DNA of 64,000 nucleotides from assembly GCA_018401555.1 (NCBI GenBank), contig JAGYKP010000084.1:62001-126000 (forward strand), given 5' to 3'. Under the pieces are notes generated by a model that did not search any database, was not told where the DNA came from, and saw only the letters and a list, made by a program, of their open reading frames with translations. This document shows, in pieces, positions 9,149 through 18,365 of the stretch. The stretch's first letter is position 1, and every line of letters begins with the position of its first letter. Origin of the DNA: Halomonas sp. (GTDB lineage: Bacteria; Pseudomonadota; Gammaproteobacteria; Pseudomonadales; Halomonadaceae). Position numbers and translations under genes: made by a program.

Positions 9149-10420
9149 TCAGCGGCGACGAGGTGCCGGCCAGCAGCGGGCCTCGGTGATCAGGTTGTCG
9201 CGTACTTCCTGGATCTCCATGCGCACGCCGCCCACCTGCAGCGAGACGGGACCCTCCGGAAACGCCTCCAGGTGCTCGAGGATCAGGCCGTTGAGCGTCT
9301 TGGGGCCATCGGTGGGCAGCTGCCAGCCCAGCGACTTGTTGACGTCGCGGATGTTGGCGGTGCCTTCGATCACCACGCTGCCGTCCTCCTGGCGGTGGAT
9401 CTCCTCCTCCATGCCCGCCACGTCGGTGGTGAACTCGCCGACGATCTCCTCGAGGATGTCCTCCAGCGTCACCAGCCCCTCCACATCGCCATACTCGTCC
9501 ACCACGATGCCGATGCGACGTTTCTGCTTCTGGAAATTGAGCAACTGGGTGTGCAGTGGGGTGGATTCGGGAATGAAGTAGGGCTCCCGGGCCTCCTGGA
9601 CGATGGCGGCCTTGGTGACCTCGCCGCGGGACAGGAAGCGTGCCGCGTTGCGCAGGTGCAGCATGCCGATGATGTTGTTGATGTCGCCCTTGTAGACCGG
9701 CAGCCGGGTGTGCTGGCTGGTGCGGATCTGGGTGAGGATCTCCTCAAGCCCGTCGTCGAGGTTGATGCCGACCACTTCGTGGCGCGGCACCATGATGTCG
9801 TTCACGGTGACATTCTCGAGGTCGAGGATGGAGAGCAGCATCGTCTGGTGGCGCTGGGGGATCAGGGTCCCCGCCTCATGGACCACGGTGCGCAGCTCGT
9901 CGCGGGTCAGGTTGTCGCCGTCGCCATCGATGTTGCGGACGCCGATCAGTCGCAGCAGGCCGTTGGAGATCACGTTGACCAGCCACACCAGCGGATAGAG
10001 CAACTTGAGCAGCGGTTCGAGCACCAGCGAGGCGGGGAAGGCGATGCGCTCCGGCTTGACCGCGGCGTAGGTCTTGGGGGTGACCTCGGCGAAGATCAGG
10101 ATGGTGATGGTCAGTGCGGCGGTGGCCACGGCCGGGCCGGTGACGTCGCCGAGGAAGTGAATGGCGATGATGGTGGCGATGGAGGCCGCCAGGTTGTTGA
10201 CGAAGTTGTTGCCGATCAGGATCACGCCGATCAGCCGGTCGGGGCGCGACAGCAGTCGGGCGACACGCTGGGCGCGCGCCTCGCCGCTGTTGACCCGGTG
10301 GCTGAGGCGGTAGCGGTTGATCGACATCATGCCGGTCTCGGAGCTCGAGAAGAAGGCGGACAGGCAGATAAGCAGGAACAGCAGGCCGAACAGCAATCCC
10401 AGTGGGAAGTCGTCGCTCAA
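9149..10420 (-). CDS. yfjD: HlyC/CorC family CNNM-CBS membrane protein (YfjD-like)
   Basis: An inner-membrane protein of the CNNM/CorC-CorB family, about 423 residues, linked in this family to Mg2+/Co2+ efflux or resistance. Three to four transmembrane segments form the DUF21 domain, with the typical SAFFSSSETGMMSINRYRL. A CBS pair follows (VNDIMVPRHEVVGI and GIVVDEYGDVEGLVTLEDI), then the C-terminal transporter-associated domain. The start is TTG 10420 with GAGGA upstream; the longer open frame to 10594 lacks family sequence. Its position beside ypjD and ffh matches the E. coli yfjD-ypjD-ffh order. Confidence 0.88.
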   Translation of the reverse strand: MSDDFPLGLLFGLLFLLICLSAFFSSSETGMMSINRYRLSHRVNSGEARAQRVARLLSRPDRLIGVILIGNNFVNNLAASIATIIAIHFLGDVTGPAVATAALTITILIFAEVTPKTYAAVKPERIAFPASLVLEPLLKLLYPLVWLVNVISNGLLRLIGVRNIDGDGDNLTRDELRTVVHEAGTLIPQRHQTMLLSILDLENVTVNDIMVPRHEVVGINLDDGLEEILTQIRTSQHTRLPVYKGDINNIIGMLHLRNAARFLSRGEVTKAAIVQEAREPYFIPESTPLHTQLLNFQKQKRRIGIVVDEYGDVEGLVTLEDILEEIVGEFTTDVAGMEEEIHRQEDGSVVIEGTANIRDVNKSLGWQLPTDGPKTLNGLILEHLEAFPEGPVSLQVGGVRMEIQEVRDNLITEARCWPAPRRR

Positions 10421-10499
10421 GTCGAAGGGTCCTCGGTCGCGGGTCAGGCTCGATTTGACGGGAGGTGGGCGCGCGGTGTCAAGGCGGCGGGAGGTCCGT

Positions 10500-11300
10500 T
10501 CAGCCGCGGCTGAGCAGCACTTCCAGCACGAAGCGGCTGCCGAAGTAGGCCACCAGCAGTACCGCGCAGCCACCCAGGGTCCAGCGCACGGCACGCATGC
10601 CGCGCCAGCCCAGGCGGTGGTGGCTGAACAGCAGGATCGCGAAGATCACCCAGGCGGCCAGCGAGAGGATCGTCTTGTGGGCGAGGTGCTGGGCGAACAT
10701 GTTGTCGAGGAACACGAAGCCGCTGATGATCGCCAGGGTCAGCATGCCCATGCCGGCCCAGATCAGCTCGAAGAGCAGGCGTTCCATGGAGGTGAGCGGG
10801 GGTAAGGCCTGGACGATGCCGCGGATCTGGTGATGGCGCAGGGCGCGATTCTGCAGGCCCAGCAGCACGGCCTGGACGGCGGCGATGGCGAGTATCGCAA
10901 ACCCCAGCAGGGAGCTGATGGCGTGCAGTGTCACGCCGAGTGGCAGGTCCTCGGAGGGCGGTGCCGCCGGCACCGTGGCGGCCAGCAGCAGCGCGATTCC
11001 CGCCATCGGCAGGATGCCCGTCGCAGCCCCCAGCACCGGCTTGAACAGGCTGATTGCCAGCAGCATCGCCACCACCATGGCGCTGATCAGCACCATGCTG
11101 GCGTAGAGCCCCGGGAGCACCTGGACGTCATGTCCGAACAGGCCGATGACCAGGGGCAGGTGGCACAGCAGGCCGAGCAATGCCAGGCCGCGCACCAGCA
11201 TCGGCTGCGCTGTGACGCGTCGAGCCAGGGTCAACCCCTGCCAGGAGGCGGCGGCGATGTAGAGGAGGAAGGCCATTATGGCCAGGGCGAGCGCCTGCAT
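10500..11300 (-). CDS. ypjD: CcsA/YpjD-type cytochrome c assembly family membrane protein
   Basis: An integral membrane protein of 266 residues with about eight hydrophobic helices. The family signature HAISSLLGFAILAIAAVQA lies near residue 125, and histidines in the helices (HLAHKTILSLAAW) resemble CcsA/CcmC haem-handling proteins. Function is inferred only from this family. It precedes the yfjD-like gene on the same strand with a 79-bp gap and diverges from ffh, the arrangement also seen in E. coli. Confidence 0.85.
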   Translation of the reverse strand: MQALALAIMAFLLYIAAASWQGLTLARRVTAQPMLVRGLALLGLLCHLPLVIGLFGHDVQVLPGLYASMVLISAMVVAMLLAISLFKPVLGAATGILPMAGIALLLAATVPAAPPSEDLPLGVTLHAISSLLGFAILAIAAVQAVLLGLQNRALRHHQIRGIVQALPPLTSMERLLFELIWAGMGMLTLAIISGFVFLDNMFAQHLAHKTILSLAAWVIFAILLFSHHRLGWRGMRAVRWTLGGCAVLLVAYFGSRFVLEVLLSRG

Positions 11301-11378
11301 GGGTTGCGATCCGTGCGCCTGTGGAAGTGAACAGCATAAGGGTGACTAGCGTGCGGCTACTATACCCAATCCCCCGCC

Positions 11379-11404
11379 TGCCGCACAGGCCGTGGCCTGC
11401 GGCA
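11379..11404. other. Hairpin in the ypjD-ffh divergent gap
   Basis: TGCCGC and AGGCC pair with GGCCT and GCGGCA around a 2-base loop, with a 2-base bulge on the left arm. It lies between the divergent ypjD and ffh starts, upstream of the ffh -10 box. Its role is unknown. Confidence 0.35.
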
Positions 11405-11433
11405 CCTCGTCCCGGGGCGCGAAGCCAGGTGCA

Positions 11434-11462
11434 TGGAGAGTCGCGGCCACAGCGCGTATAAT
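11434..11462 (+). promoter_or_regulatory. Candidate ffh promoter
   Basis: A perfect -10 box TATAAT lies at 11457-11462, 41 bp upstream of the ffh start. The matching -35 position at 17 bp (11434-11439, TGGAGA) is poor, so only the -10 is well supported. Confidence 0.5.
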
Positions 11463-11502
11463 CGCCCGCAACCTTCAGGCCATCGCACATGTGGAGAGGC
11501 CA

Positions 11503-12921
11503 ATGTTCCAGAATCTCAGTGAGCGCCTGTCGCAGACGCTCAAGTCGATCAAGGGTCAGGCGCGCCTGACCGAAGACAACGTCAAGGATACCCTGCGCGA
11601 GGTGCGCCGGGCCTTGCTCGAGGCGGATGTCGCCCTGCCGGTGGTCAAGGACTTCATCGAGCGGGTGCGCGAGCGTGCCGTGGGCCAGGAGGTCTCGAAG
11701 AGCCTCTCGCCCGGCCAGCAGTTCGTCAAGATCGTCCAGCAGGAGCTTGAGGCGACCATGGGCGAGGCCAACGAGGGCCTGACGCTCAAGGGCTCGCCGG
11801 CGGTGGTCTTGATGGCCGGCCTGCAGGGCGCGGGCAAGACGACCTCGGTAGCCAAGCTGGCGCGCTACCTGCGCGAGCGCGAGAAGAAGAAGGTGCTGGT
11901 GGTTTCCGCCGACGTCTATCGCCCGGCGGCCATCGATCAGCTCGAGACCCTGGCGAAGGAGGTCGAGGTCGACTTCTTCCCGTCGCGCTCCGACCAGAAA
12001 CCCGTCGATATCGCCGAGGCGGCGATCCGGCATGCCAAGATCCAGTTCCATGACGTGGTGCTGGTGGATACCGCCGGTCGCCTGGCCATCGACGAGGCGA
12101 TGATGGCCGAGATCCAGGCGCTGCACAAAGCCGTCTCGCCCCAGGAGACGCTGTTCGTCGTCGACGCCATGACGGGTCAGGACGCCGCCAACACCGCCAA
12201 GGCCTTCCACGAGGCCCTGCCGCTGACCGGCGTGATCCTGACCAAGGCGGACGGCGACGCCCGCGGCGGTGCGGCGCTCTCGGTGCGCCATATCACCGGC
12301 AAGCCGATCAAGTTCATGGGCGTGGGCGAGAAGGTCGATGCCCTGGAGCCCTTCCACCCGGATCGTGTCGCCTCGCGAATCCTCGGCATGGGCGACGTGC
12401 TGTCGCTGATCGAGGAAGCCGAGCGCACCGTCGACAAGGGCAAGGCCGAGAAGCTGGCCAAGAAGGTCAAGAAGGGCCAGGGCTTCGACCTCGAGGACTT
12501 CCGCGACCAGCTCCAGCAGCTCAAGAAGATGGGCGGCATGGGCGGCCTGCTGGGCAAGCTGCCGGGCATGGGGCAGATGGCCGAGATGGCCCAGGGCCCC
12601 GGTCCCGAGAAGGAGATGGGCAAGCTCGAGGCACTGATCAACTCCATGACACCCCAGGAGCGCCGCAAGCCCGAGATCATCAACGGTTCGCGCAAGCGGC
12701 GCATCGCCGCCGGCGCCGGCCTGCAGGTGCCTGACCTGAACCGCCTGCTCAAGCAGCACAAGCAGATGCAGAAGATGATGAAGAAGGCGGGCAAGAAGGG
12801 CGGCATGCAGAACATGATGCGCGGCATGTCCGGCATGATGGGTGGCGGCGGCCCGGGAGGCCCCGGTGGCATGGGGGGCATGGGCGGAATGGGTGGCCCG
12901 GGCGGCAAGCCCTGGCGATAA
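11503..12921 (+). CDS. ffh: Signal recognition particle protein Ffh
   Basis: Ffh, 472 residues, binds 4.5S RNA and signal sequences and hands ribosomes to FtsY at the membrane. The N domain is followed by the G domain with P-loop GLQGAGKTT near residue 107, DTAGR, and TKADGDARGG. The methionine-rich M domain contains GSRKRRIAAGAG for RNA binding and ends in an MGGMGG-rich tail. ATG 11503 with GGAGAG upstream gives MFQNLSERLSQTL. The frame is undamaged. The receptor gene ftsY is near 37 kb in this window. Confidence 0.97.
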   Translation: MFQNLSERLSQTLKSIKGQARLTEDNVKDTLREVRRALLEADVALPVVKDFIERVRERAVGQEVSKSLSPGQQFVKIVQQELEATMGEANEGLTLKGSPAVVLMAGLQGAGKTTSVAKLARYLREREKKKVLVVSADVYRPAAIDQLETLAKEVEVDFFPSRSDQKPVDIAEAAIRHAKIQFHDVVLVDTAGRLAIDEAMMAEIQALHKAVSPQETLFVVDAMTGQDAANTAKAFHEALPLTGVILTKADGDARGGAALSVRHITGKPIKFMGVGEKVDALEPFHPDRVASRILGMGDVLSLIEEAERTVDKGKAEKLAKKVKKGQGFDLEDFRDQLQQLKKMGGMGGLLGKLPGMGQMAEMAQGPGPEKEMGKLEALINSMTPQERRKPEIINGSRKRRIAAGAGLQVPDLNRLLKQHKQMQKMMKKAGKKGGMQNMMRGMSGMMGGGGPGGPGGMGGMGGMGGPGGKPWR

Positions 12922-12933
12922 GCCCGAAAAAGG

Positions 12934-12962
12934 TTCCCAAACGGGGCTGTTTTCCGTAGAAT
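12934..12962 (+). promoter_or_regulatory. Candidate promoter of rpsP-rimM-trmD-rplS
   Basis: TTCCCA (12934-12939) and TAGAAT (12957-12962) are spaced by 17 bp, 83 bp before rpsP. A 7-bp hairpin GACCGCG/CGCGGTC (12982-13000) lies in the resulting leader and could take part in ribosomal protein operon control. Confidence 0.5.
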
Positions 12963-13044
12963 GCTGCGTCTTCACTGGCAGGACCGCGAATGGCGCGGTC
13001 ATCGTCGTGACCGAATCCAACTCAACCGAAGGACTGACTAGGCC

Positions 13045-13293
13045 ATGGTTACCATTCGTCTGGCTCGTGGTGGCGCCAAGAAGCGTCCCTTCTACCACCT
13101 GACCGTTACCGATTCCCGCAACGCCCGCGACGGCCGCTTCATCGAGCGTCTCGGCTTCTTCAACCCGGTCGCCCGCGGCCAGGAAGAGCGTCTGCGCATC
13201 GACCTCGACCGTATCGCCCACTGGCAGAGCCAGGGTGCCCAGCTCTCCGGCCGCGTGGCCGAGCTGGTCAAGGAAGCTCGCAAGCAGGCCTGA
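13045..13293 (+). CDS. rpsP: 30S ribosomal protein S16
   Basis: Ribosomal protein bS16, 82 residues, a small-subunit assembly protein. The sequence [19 protein letters not shown] followed by [19 protein letters not shown] is the standard family core. It is the first gene of the rpsP-rimM-trmD-rplS operon. Length is normal and the frame intact. Confidence 0.97.
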   Translation: MVTIRLARGGAKKRPFYHLTVTDSRNARDGRFIERLGFFNPVARGQEERLRIDLDRIAHWQSQGAQLSGRVAELVKEARKQA

Positions 13294-13331
13294 GGCCTGA
13301 TGCGATGGTTATCTCGGTTCCGAGGTCGTCG

Positions 13332-13883
13332 ATGAGCGAATCCGCCAAGGCTCAGCCCGCCGACGATCATGTGGTGCTGGGAAAGCTGACCAGCCCCTAT
13401 GGCGTGAAGGGTTGGCTCAGGGTGTACTCGTACACCAGCCCCATGGAGGGCATCCTCGATTACGCCGAGTGGGTAGTGCGTCACGGCGAGACGCTCGAGC
13501 GTCGCCGCCTGGTGCAGGGGCGCCGCCACGGCAAGAGCCTGGTGGCCCGGCTGGAGGGTTGTGATAGCCGCGAGGCCGCCGAAGCGCTGGCCGGTGCGGA
13601 GATCGTGATGCCCAAGGCCGAGTTGCCCGAACTGACCGGCGACGACTTCTACTGGCACGAGCTGGAAGGCCTGCGGGTCGTGACCCGCGAGGGCAGCGTG
13701 CTGGGACGCATCGACCACCTCTTCGAGACCGGCGCCAACGACGTCATGGTCGTGAAGGGGAGTCTCGATGCGGACGCCATCGACGCCCGCGAGCGGCTGC
13801 TGCCGTTCCTGCCCGAGGAGGTGATCCTCGAGGTCGACCTCGAGGCAGGCGTGATGACTGTCGACTGGGATCCCGAATTTTGA
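13332..13883 (+). CDS. rimM: Ribosome maturation factor RimM
   Basis: RimM, 183 residues, helps maturation of the 30S head and binds S19. The N-terminal domain carries [20 protein letters not shown] and the C-terminal PRC-barrel carries [13 protein letters not shown] and [23 protein letters not shown] 13332 is preferred over the in-frame GTG/ATG options upstream at 13305 because it lies close to GAGG. The stop overlaps the trmD start by 4 bp. Confidence 0.95.
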   Translation: MSESAKAQPADDHVVLGKLTSPYGVKGWLRVYSYTSPMEGILDYAEWVVRHGETLERRRLVQGRRHGKSLVARLEGCDSREAAEALAGAEIVMPKAELPELTGDDFYWHELEGLRVVTREGSVLGRIDHLFETGANDVMVVKGSLDADAIDARERLLPFLPEEVILEVDLEAGVMTVDWDPEF

Positions 13884-14683
13884 CGGAATCCGAACCGACC
13901 CCGGTCGAGTCGGTGCCCGACATGTGGATCGGCGTCGTCTCGCTGTTTCCGGAGATGTTCGAGGCGATTACCCGCCACGGCGTCACCGGCCGGGCAGTGG
14001 ACAACGGACGTATCGCGCTGGAGATCTGGAACCCGCGCGACTATGCCAGCGACCGGCATCGCACCGTCGACGACCGCCCCTATGGCGGCGGGCCGGGGAT
14101 GCTGATGAAGGTCGACACCCTGCGCGCGGCGATCCACGCCGCCAGGGCCAGGGCCGAGCAGGCCACCGGGCAGCGTCCCAGGGTGATCTATCTTTCGCCC
14201 CAGGGGCGGCGGCTCGACCAGGCCGGCGCGCAGGAGCTGGCTGCCGGACCACCCCTGGTGGTGGTGGCCGGGCGTTATGAAGGCATCGATGAACGCGTGG
14301 TGGAGAGTGACATCGATGAGGAGTGGTCGATCGGCGACTACGTGCTGAGCGGCGGTGAGCTGCCGGCCATGGTGCTGATCGATGCCGCGGCAAGGCTGGT
14401 GCCCGGAGTGCTGGGCCATCAGGATTCCGCGGTCGAGGACTCCTTCAACGATGGGCTGCTGGACTGCCCGCACTACACCCGCCCGGAGGAGATCGACGGG
14501 CGGCAGGTGCCGGAAGTCCTGCTCAGCGGCAATCACGGCGCCATCCGGCGCTGGCGGCTGAAGCAGTCCCTGGGACGTACCTGGCAGCGGCGTCCCGACC
14601 TGCTGGAAGGCAGGGAGTTGAGCAAGGAGCAGCGCGAACTGCTCCGGGAGTACCTCGAGGAAAACGCGCTGCTCGCCAGATAG
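13880..14683 (+). CDS. trmD: tRNA (guanine-N1)-methyltransferase TrmD
   Basis: TrmD, 267 residues, forms m1G37 in tRNAs and prevents frameshifting. The trefoil-knot SAM site is present: [27 protein letters not shown] and [20 protein letters not shown]. The overlap start TTG 13880 (TTGA with the rimM stop) gives 14 residues ahead of the usual [16 protein letters not shown] 13922 is the alternative start. Third gene of the operon. Confidence 0.95.
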   Translation: MTESEPTPVESVPDMWIGVVSLFPEMFEAITRHGVTGRAVDNGRIALEIWNPRDYASDRHRTVDDRPYGGGPGMLMKVDTLRAAIHAARARAEQATGQRPRVIYLSPQGRRLDQAGAQELAAGPPLVVVAGRYEGIDERVVESDIDEEWSIGDYVLSGGELPAMVLIDAAARLVPGVLGHQDSAVEDSFNDGLLDCPHYTRPEEIDGRQVPEVLLSGNHGAIRRWRLKQSLGRTWQRRPDLLEGRELSKEQRELLREYLEENALLAR

Positions 14684-14836
14684 GGCAGGGCGGAGGTGCG
14701 GGATACCCGAGCCGCCGAGCTCGTGGCCCCGCGTCACCCATTATCTCCCGCGCTCTCGAGTTCGTTCGAGCGCCGGGATCACGATTCACCGGCAAGCCAA
14801 GCGACCGCTGAATCAGGTTATCAAGGAGTCATTGTC

Positions 14837-15193
14837 ATGAGCAGCAAGAACAAGGTGATCCAGGCGCTCGAAGCCGAGCAGATGAGCAAGGAAGTCCCGG
14901 CCTTCGCCCCCGGCGATACTGTCGTCGTCCAGGTCAAGGTCAAGGAAGGCAACCGCGAGCGTCTCCAGGCCTTCGAAGGCGTGGTGATCGGCAAGCGCAA
15001 CCGCGGCCTGAACTCCGCCTTCACCGTGCGCAAGATCTCCCACGGTGTCGGCGTCGAGCGTACCTTCCAGACCTACAGCCCGCTGGTCGACTCCATCAGC
15101 GTCAAGCGTCGTGGCGACGTGCGCCAGGCCAAGCTCTACTACCTCCGCGAGCGCAGCGGCAAGTCCGCTCGCATCAAGGAAAAGCTGGCCTGA
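14837..15193 (+). CDS. rplS: 50S ribosomal protein L19
   Basis: Ribosomal protein bL19, 118 residues, located at the 30S-50S interface. Typical blocks are [40 protein letters not shown] and [16 protein letters not shown] 14837 follows AAGGAGTC. A 153-bp leader separates it from trmD and holds an imperfect hairpin around 14745-14780. The operon ends at the terminator at 15244. Confidence 0.97.
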   Translation: MSSKNKVIQALEAEQMSKEVPAFAPGDTVVVQVKVKEGNRERLQAFEGVVIGKRNRGLNSAFTVRKISHGVGVERTFQTYSPLVDSISVKRRGDVRQAKLYYLRERSGKSARIKEKLA

Positions 15194-15243
15194 GGCCGAG
15201 CCCTCGCAGCCCTCGAGCCGGGGCCCTGCCCCGGTTCGACCGA

Positions 15244-15282
15244 GAAACCCCGTCACCGCACCCGCGGGGCGGGGTTTCCTTT
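15244..15282 (+). terminator. Rho-independent terminator after rplS
   Basis: GAAACCCCG (15244-15252) pairs with CGGGGTTTC (15270-15278), followed by CTTTC. It lies 50 bp after the rplS stop and 30 bp before xerD. Confidence 0.75.
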
Positions 15283-15311
15283 CATCCGGGGGCTGCCCAC
15301 CGGAGCCTGCC

Positions 15312-16211
15312 ATGAGCGCGCCCGACGACAGTGCCGCCATCGATGCCTTCCTCGACGCCCTGTGGCTCGAGCAGGGGGTGAGCGAGCATACGCTGGCCGC
15401 CTACCGCCGTGACCTGGCCGCCTGGGCGGCACGCCTCGCCGAGGCTGGCGAGACCCTGGTCACGCCGGCTCCCGCGAGCCTGCCGGCCTGGCTCGATGAG
15501 CGGCGTGCGGCCGGCTACCGGCTGCGCAGCAACGCCCGGCTGCTCTCCAGCCTGCGTCGTTTCTACCGCTGGGCGCTGGAGACGGGGCGCGTCGAGCGCG
15601 ACCCGCTGGCCGAGGTCAGGCTGCCGCGGGTGCGGCCGAGCCTGCCGGAGACCCTGGAGGAGGCCGAGGTGGAGCGGCTGCTCGCCGCGCCGGATGTGAC
15701 GACCGACCTGGGACTGCGCGACCGCACCATGCTGGAGGTGCTCTACGGGGCGGGTCTGCGCGTCTCGGAGTTGGTGGGGCTGACCACCGATGCCGTGAAC
15801 CTGCGTCAGGGGGTGGTCAGGGTGCGTGGCAAGGGCGACAAGGATCGCCTGGTGCCGCTGGGCGAGGAGGCCGTCGACTGGGTCTCGCGCTACCTGCGCA
15901 CCGCCCGCGGGGCGCTGATGCGCGACGTCACTCGGCCTGCACTCTTCCCCGGGCGCGATGATCGCCCGCTGACCCGCCAGGCCTTCTGGTACCGTATCAA
16001 GCACCATGCCCGGGTGGCCGGTATCGAGCGCTCGCTGTCGCCGCATACCCTGCGCCATGCCTTCGCTACCCATCTGTTGAATCATGGGGCCAATCTGCGT
16101 GTCGTACAGATGCTGCTCGGTCACAGTGACCTCTCCACCACCCAGATCTATACCCATGTGGCCCAGGCGCGGCTGGAGCGCCTGCACGCCGACCATCACC
16201 CACGAGGATGA
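15312..16211 (+). CDS. xerD: Tyrosine recombinase XerD
   Basis: XerD, 299 residues, with XerC resolves chromosome dimers at dif. The N-terminal SAM-like core-binding domain starts at DAFLDALWLEQGVSEHTLAAY. The catalytic domain holds the R in YGAGLRVSELVGL, the H-x-x-R in HTLRHAFATHLL, and the nucleophile Tyr in LSTTQIYTHV. ATG 15312 with GGAG upstream. XerD rather than XerC is chosen because dsbC and recJ follow, as in E. coli. dsbC starts 3 bp after the stop. Confidence 0.92.
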   Translation: MSAPDDSAAIDAFLDALWLEQGVSEHTLAAYRRDLAAWAARLAEAGETLVTPAPASLPAWLDERRAAGYRLRSNARLLSSLRRFYRWALETGRVERDPLAEVRLPRVRPSLPETLEEAEVERLLAAPDVTTDLGLRDRTMLEVLYGAGLRVSELVGLTTDAVNLRQGVVRVRGKGDKDRLVPLGEEAVDWVSRYLRTARGALMRDVTRPALFPGRDDRPLTRQAFWYRIKHHARVAGIERSLSPHTLRHAFATHLLNHGANLRVVQMLLGHSDLSTTQIYTHVAQARLERLHADHHPRG

Positions 16212-16214
16212 ACC

Positions 16215-16955
16215 ATGACGACCCTTTCCCGGATCCTTCTTCTCGGCCTGCTGGCCGCGCCGCTGGCGAGCTCGCCGGCCCTCGCCCAGCAGGATGGGGC
16301 CGAGCGCCTTGCCGAGCGGCTCTCGGTCAACGGCCAGTCGATGCCGGTCCAGAGCGTGCGCGAGGCGCCGATGGACGGCCTCTTCGAGGTGCGCCTGGAG
16401 ACCGGCGAGCGCTTCTACAGCGACGCCGAGGGCGAGCACTTCCTGGTGGGCGACCTCTATCGCAACGGCGACCAGGGCCTGGTCAACCTTACCGAGGAGG
16501 GCCGCAACACCGAGCGCGCCGCGCGGCTGGAGCATGTGCCGGAGTCGGAGCGCATCATCTTCCGCGGGCCGCAGAGCGACGCCAGGGTGATGGTGTTCAC
16601 CGACACCACCTGCCCCTACTGCCGGCAGCTCCACGAGGAGGTGCCACGGCTCAACGAGCTGGGCATCGAGGTGCACTACCTGGCCTTCCCGCGCAGCGGC
16701 ATGAATGCCCAGGGCGCACGTGACATGCAGCAGGTGTGGTGTGCCGACAACCCCGCCGAGGCGATGAGCGCCGCCAAGCGCGGTGATTCGCTTTCGGCCC
16801 CCGCAGACTGCGACAATCCGGTCGAGTCGCAGTATCATCTGGGGCTGGAGCTGGGCGTCCAGGGGACGCCGGCCATCGTGCTGCCGGACGGCCGCCTGGT
16901 GCCGGGCTACGTGCCCGCCGAGCGCCTGGCCGCCATGCTGGGGCTCGAAGAGTAA
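16215..16955 (+). CDS. dsbC: Thiol:disulfide interchange protein DsbC
   Basis: A periplasmic disulfide isomerase, 246 residues. The signal peptide ends near ASSPALA/QQ (about residue 24). The N-terminal dimerisation domain is followed by a thioredoxin fold with the active site CPYC at residues 133-136 and the cis-Pro loop GVQGTPAIVL. Two more cysteines (WCADN and ADCDNP) match the structural disulfide of DsbC. It sits between xerD and hom. Confidence 0.93.
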   Translation: MTTLSRILLLGLLAAPLASSPALAQQDGAERLAERLSVNGQSMPVQSVREAPMDGLFEVRLETGERFYSDAEGEHFLVGDLYRNGDQGLVNLTEEGRNTERAARLEHVPESERIIFRGPQSDARVMVFTDTTCPYCRQLHEEVPRLNELGIEVHYLAFPRSGMNAQGARDMQQVWCADNPAEAMSAAKRGDSLSAPADCDNPVESQYHLGLELGVQGTPAIVLPDGRLVPGYVPAERLAAMLGLEE

Positions 16956-17003
16956 GCCGCACGCCATACAACCAACTCGGAACACGCGAGCAGGAGCAAT
17001 ACA

Positions 17004-18321
17004 TTGAAACCGGTGAGAGTAGGAATCTGTGGGCTGGGGACCGTCGGCGGCGGAACCTTCAACGTGCTGACGCGCAACGCCGAGGACATCGCCCGGCGAG
17101 CCGGGCGACCGATTGCCATCGAGCAGGTCGCCTATCGCACCCCCAACCCCGAGTGTGACCTTACCGGCATCAACACCACCGCCGACGTCTTCGAGGTGGC
17201 CAGCAACCCCGATATCGACGTGCTGGTGGAGCTGATCCGGCGGCTACGACGTGGCCCGTGAGCTGGTACTTGCCGCCATTGCAAACGGCAAGCACGTGGT
17301 CACCGCCAACAAGGCGCTGATCGCCGTGCACGGCAACGAGATCTTCGCGGCGGCCCACGAGAAGGGCGTGATCGTGGCCTTCGAGGCCGCCGTGGCCGGC
17401 GGCATCCCGGTGATCAAGTCGCTGCGCGAGGGCCTCGGTGCCAACCGCATCGAATGGGTGGCCGGCATCATCAACGGCACCGGCAACTACATCCTCACCC
17501 ACATGCGCGACGAGGGCCGGGCCTTCGACGATGTGCTGGCCGAGGCCCAGGCGCTGGGCTATGCCGAGGCCGACCCGACCTTCGACGTCGAGGGCATCGA
17601 TGCCGCGCACAAGCTGACCATCCTCGCCTCCATCGCCTACGGCGTGCCGCTGCAGTTCGAGAAGGCCTACACCGAGGGCATCTCCCGGGTCACCGCCCAG
17701 GACGTGGAACAGGCCGATAACCTGGGCTACGTGATCAAGCATCTGGGCATCTCCAAGCGCACCGAACAGGGCCTGGAGCTGCGCGTGCACCCCACGCTGA
17801 TTCCCAAGGAGCGCCTGCTGGCCAATGTGCACGGCGTGAAGAACGCCATCGCCGTGATGGGCGACGCCGTGGGGCCGACCCTCTACTACGGCGCCGGCGC
17901 CGGGGCCGAGCCTACCGCCTCCGCGGTGGTGGCCGACCTGCTCGACGTGGCCCGTGATATCACCACCGATCACCACTACCGGGTGCCCTACCTGGCCTTC
18001 AGCGGCATCAGCGAGGACGTCAGCCAGCTGCCGATCATGCCCATGGAGGAGATCACCACCGCCTACTACCTGCGGCTGCTGGCGGTGGACCGCCCCGGCG
18101 TGCTGGCGCGAGTGGCCACTATCCTCTCCGAACAGGGCATCTCCATCGAGGCGCTGATCCAGAAGGAAGCCACCGAGGGCGAGCTGGTGCCGATCATCCT
18201 GCTGACCCACCGCACCCTCGAGAAACACATGAACGAGGCGATCCGTCAGATCGAGTCCATGGCCGATATCGCCGGCCCGGTCACCCGGATCCGCGTCGAG
18301 TCCCTGGACGAGCAGGAATGA
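17004..18321 (+). CDS. hom: Homoserine dehydrogenase, frameshifted
   Basis: Homoserine dehydrogenase, 438 residues when repaired, reduces aspartate semialdehyde to homoserine for threonine and methionine. The Rossmann motif GICGLGTVGGGT is at the N-terminus; VTANKALIA, GIINGTGNYILT and a C-terminal ACT domain (LAVDRPGVLARVATILSE) follow. A single extra C at 17237-17238 breaks the frame between VLVELI and GGYDVARELVLAAI. The start is TTG 17004 behind CAGGAG. thrC follows after 44 bp. The gene is probably intact in the cell. Confidence 0.92.
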
Positions 18322-18365
18322 CCGAGCCTGTCGCCGGAGCTGCTCCGAGCGAGTAAAGGAACACA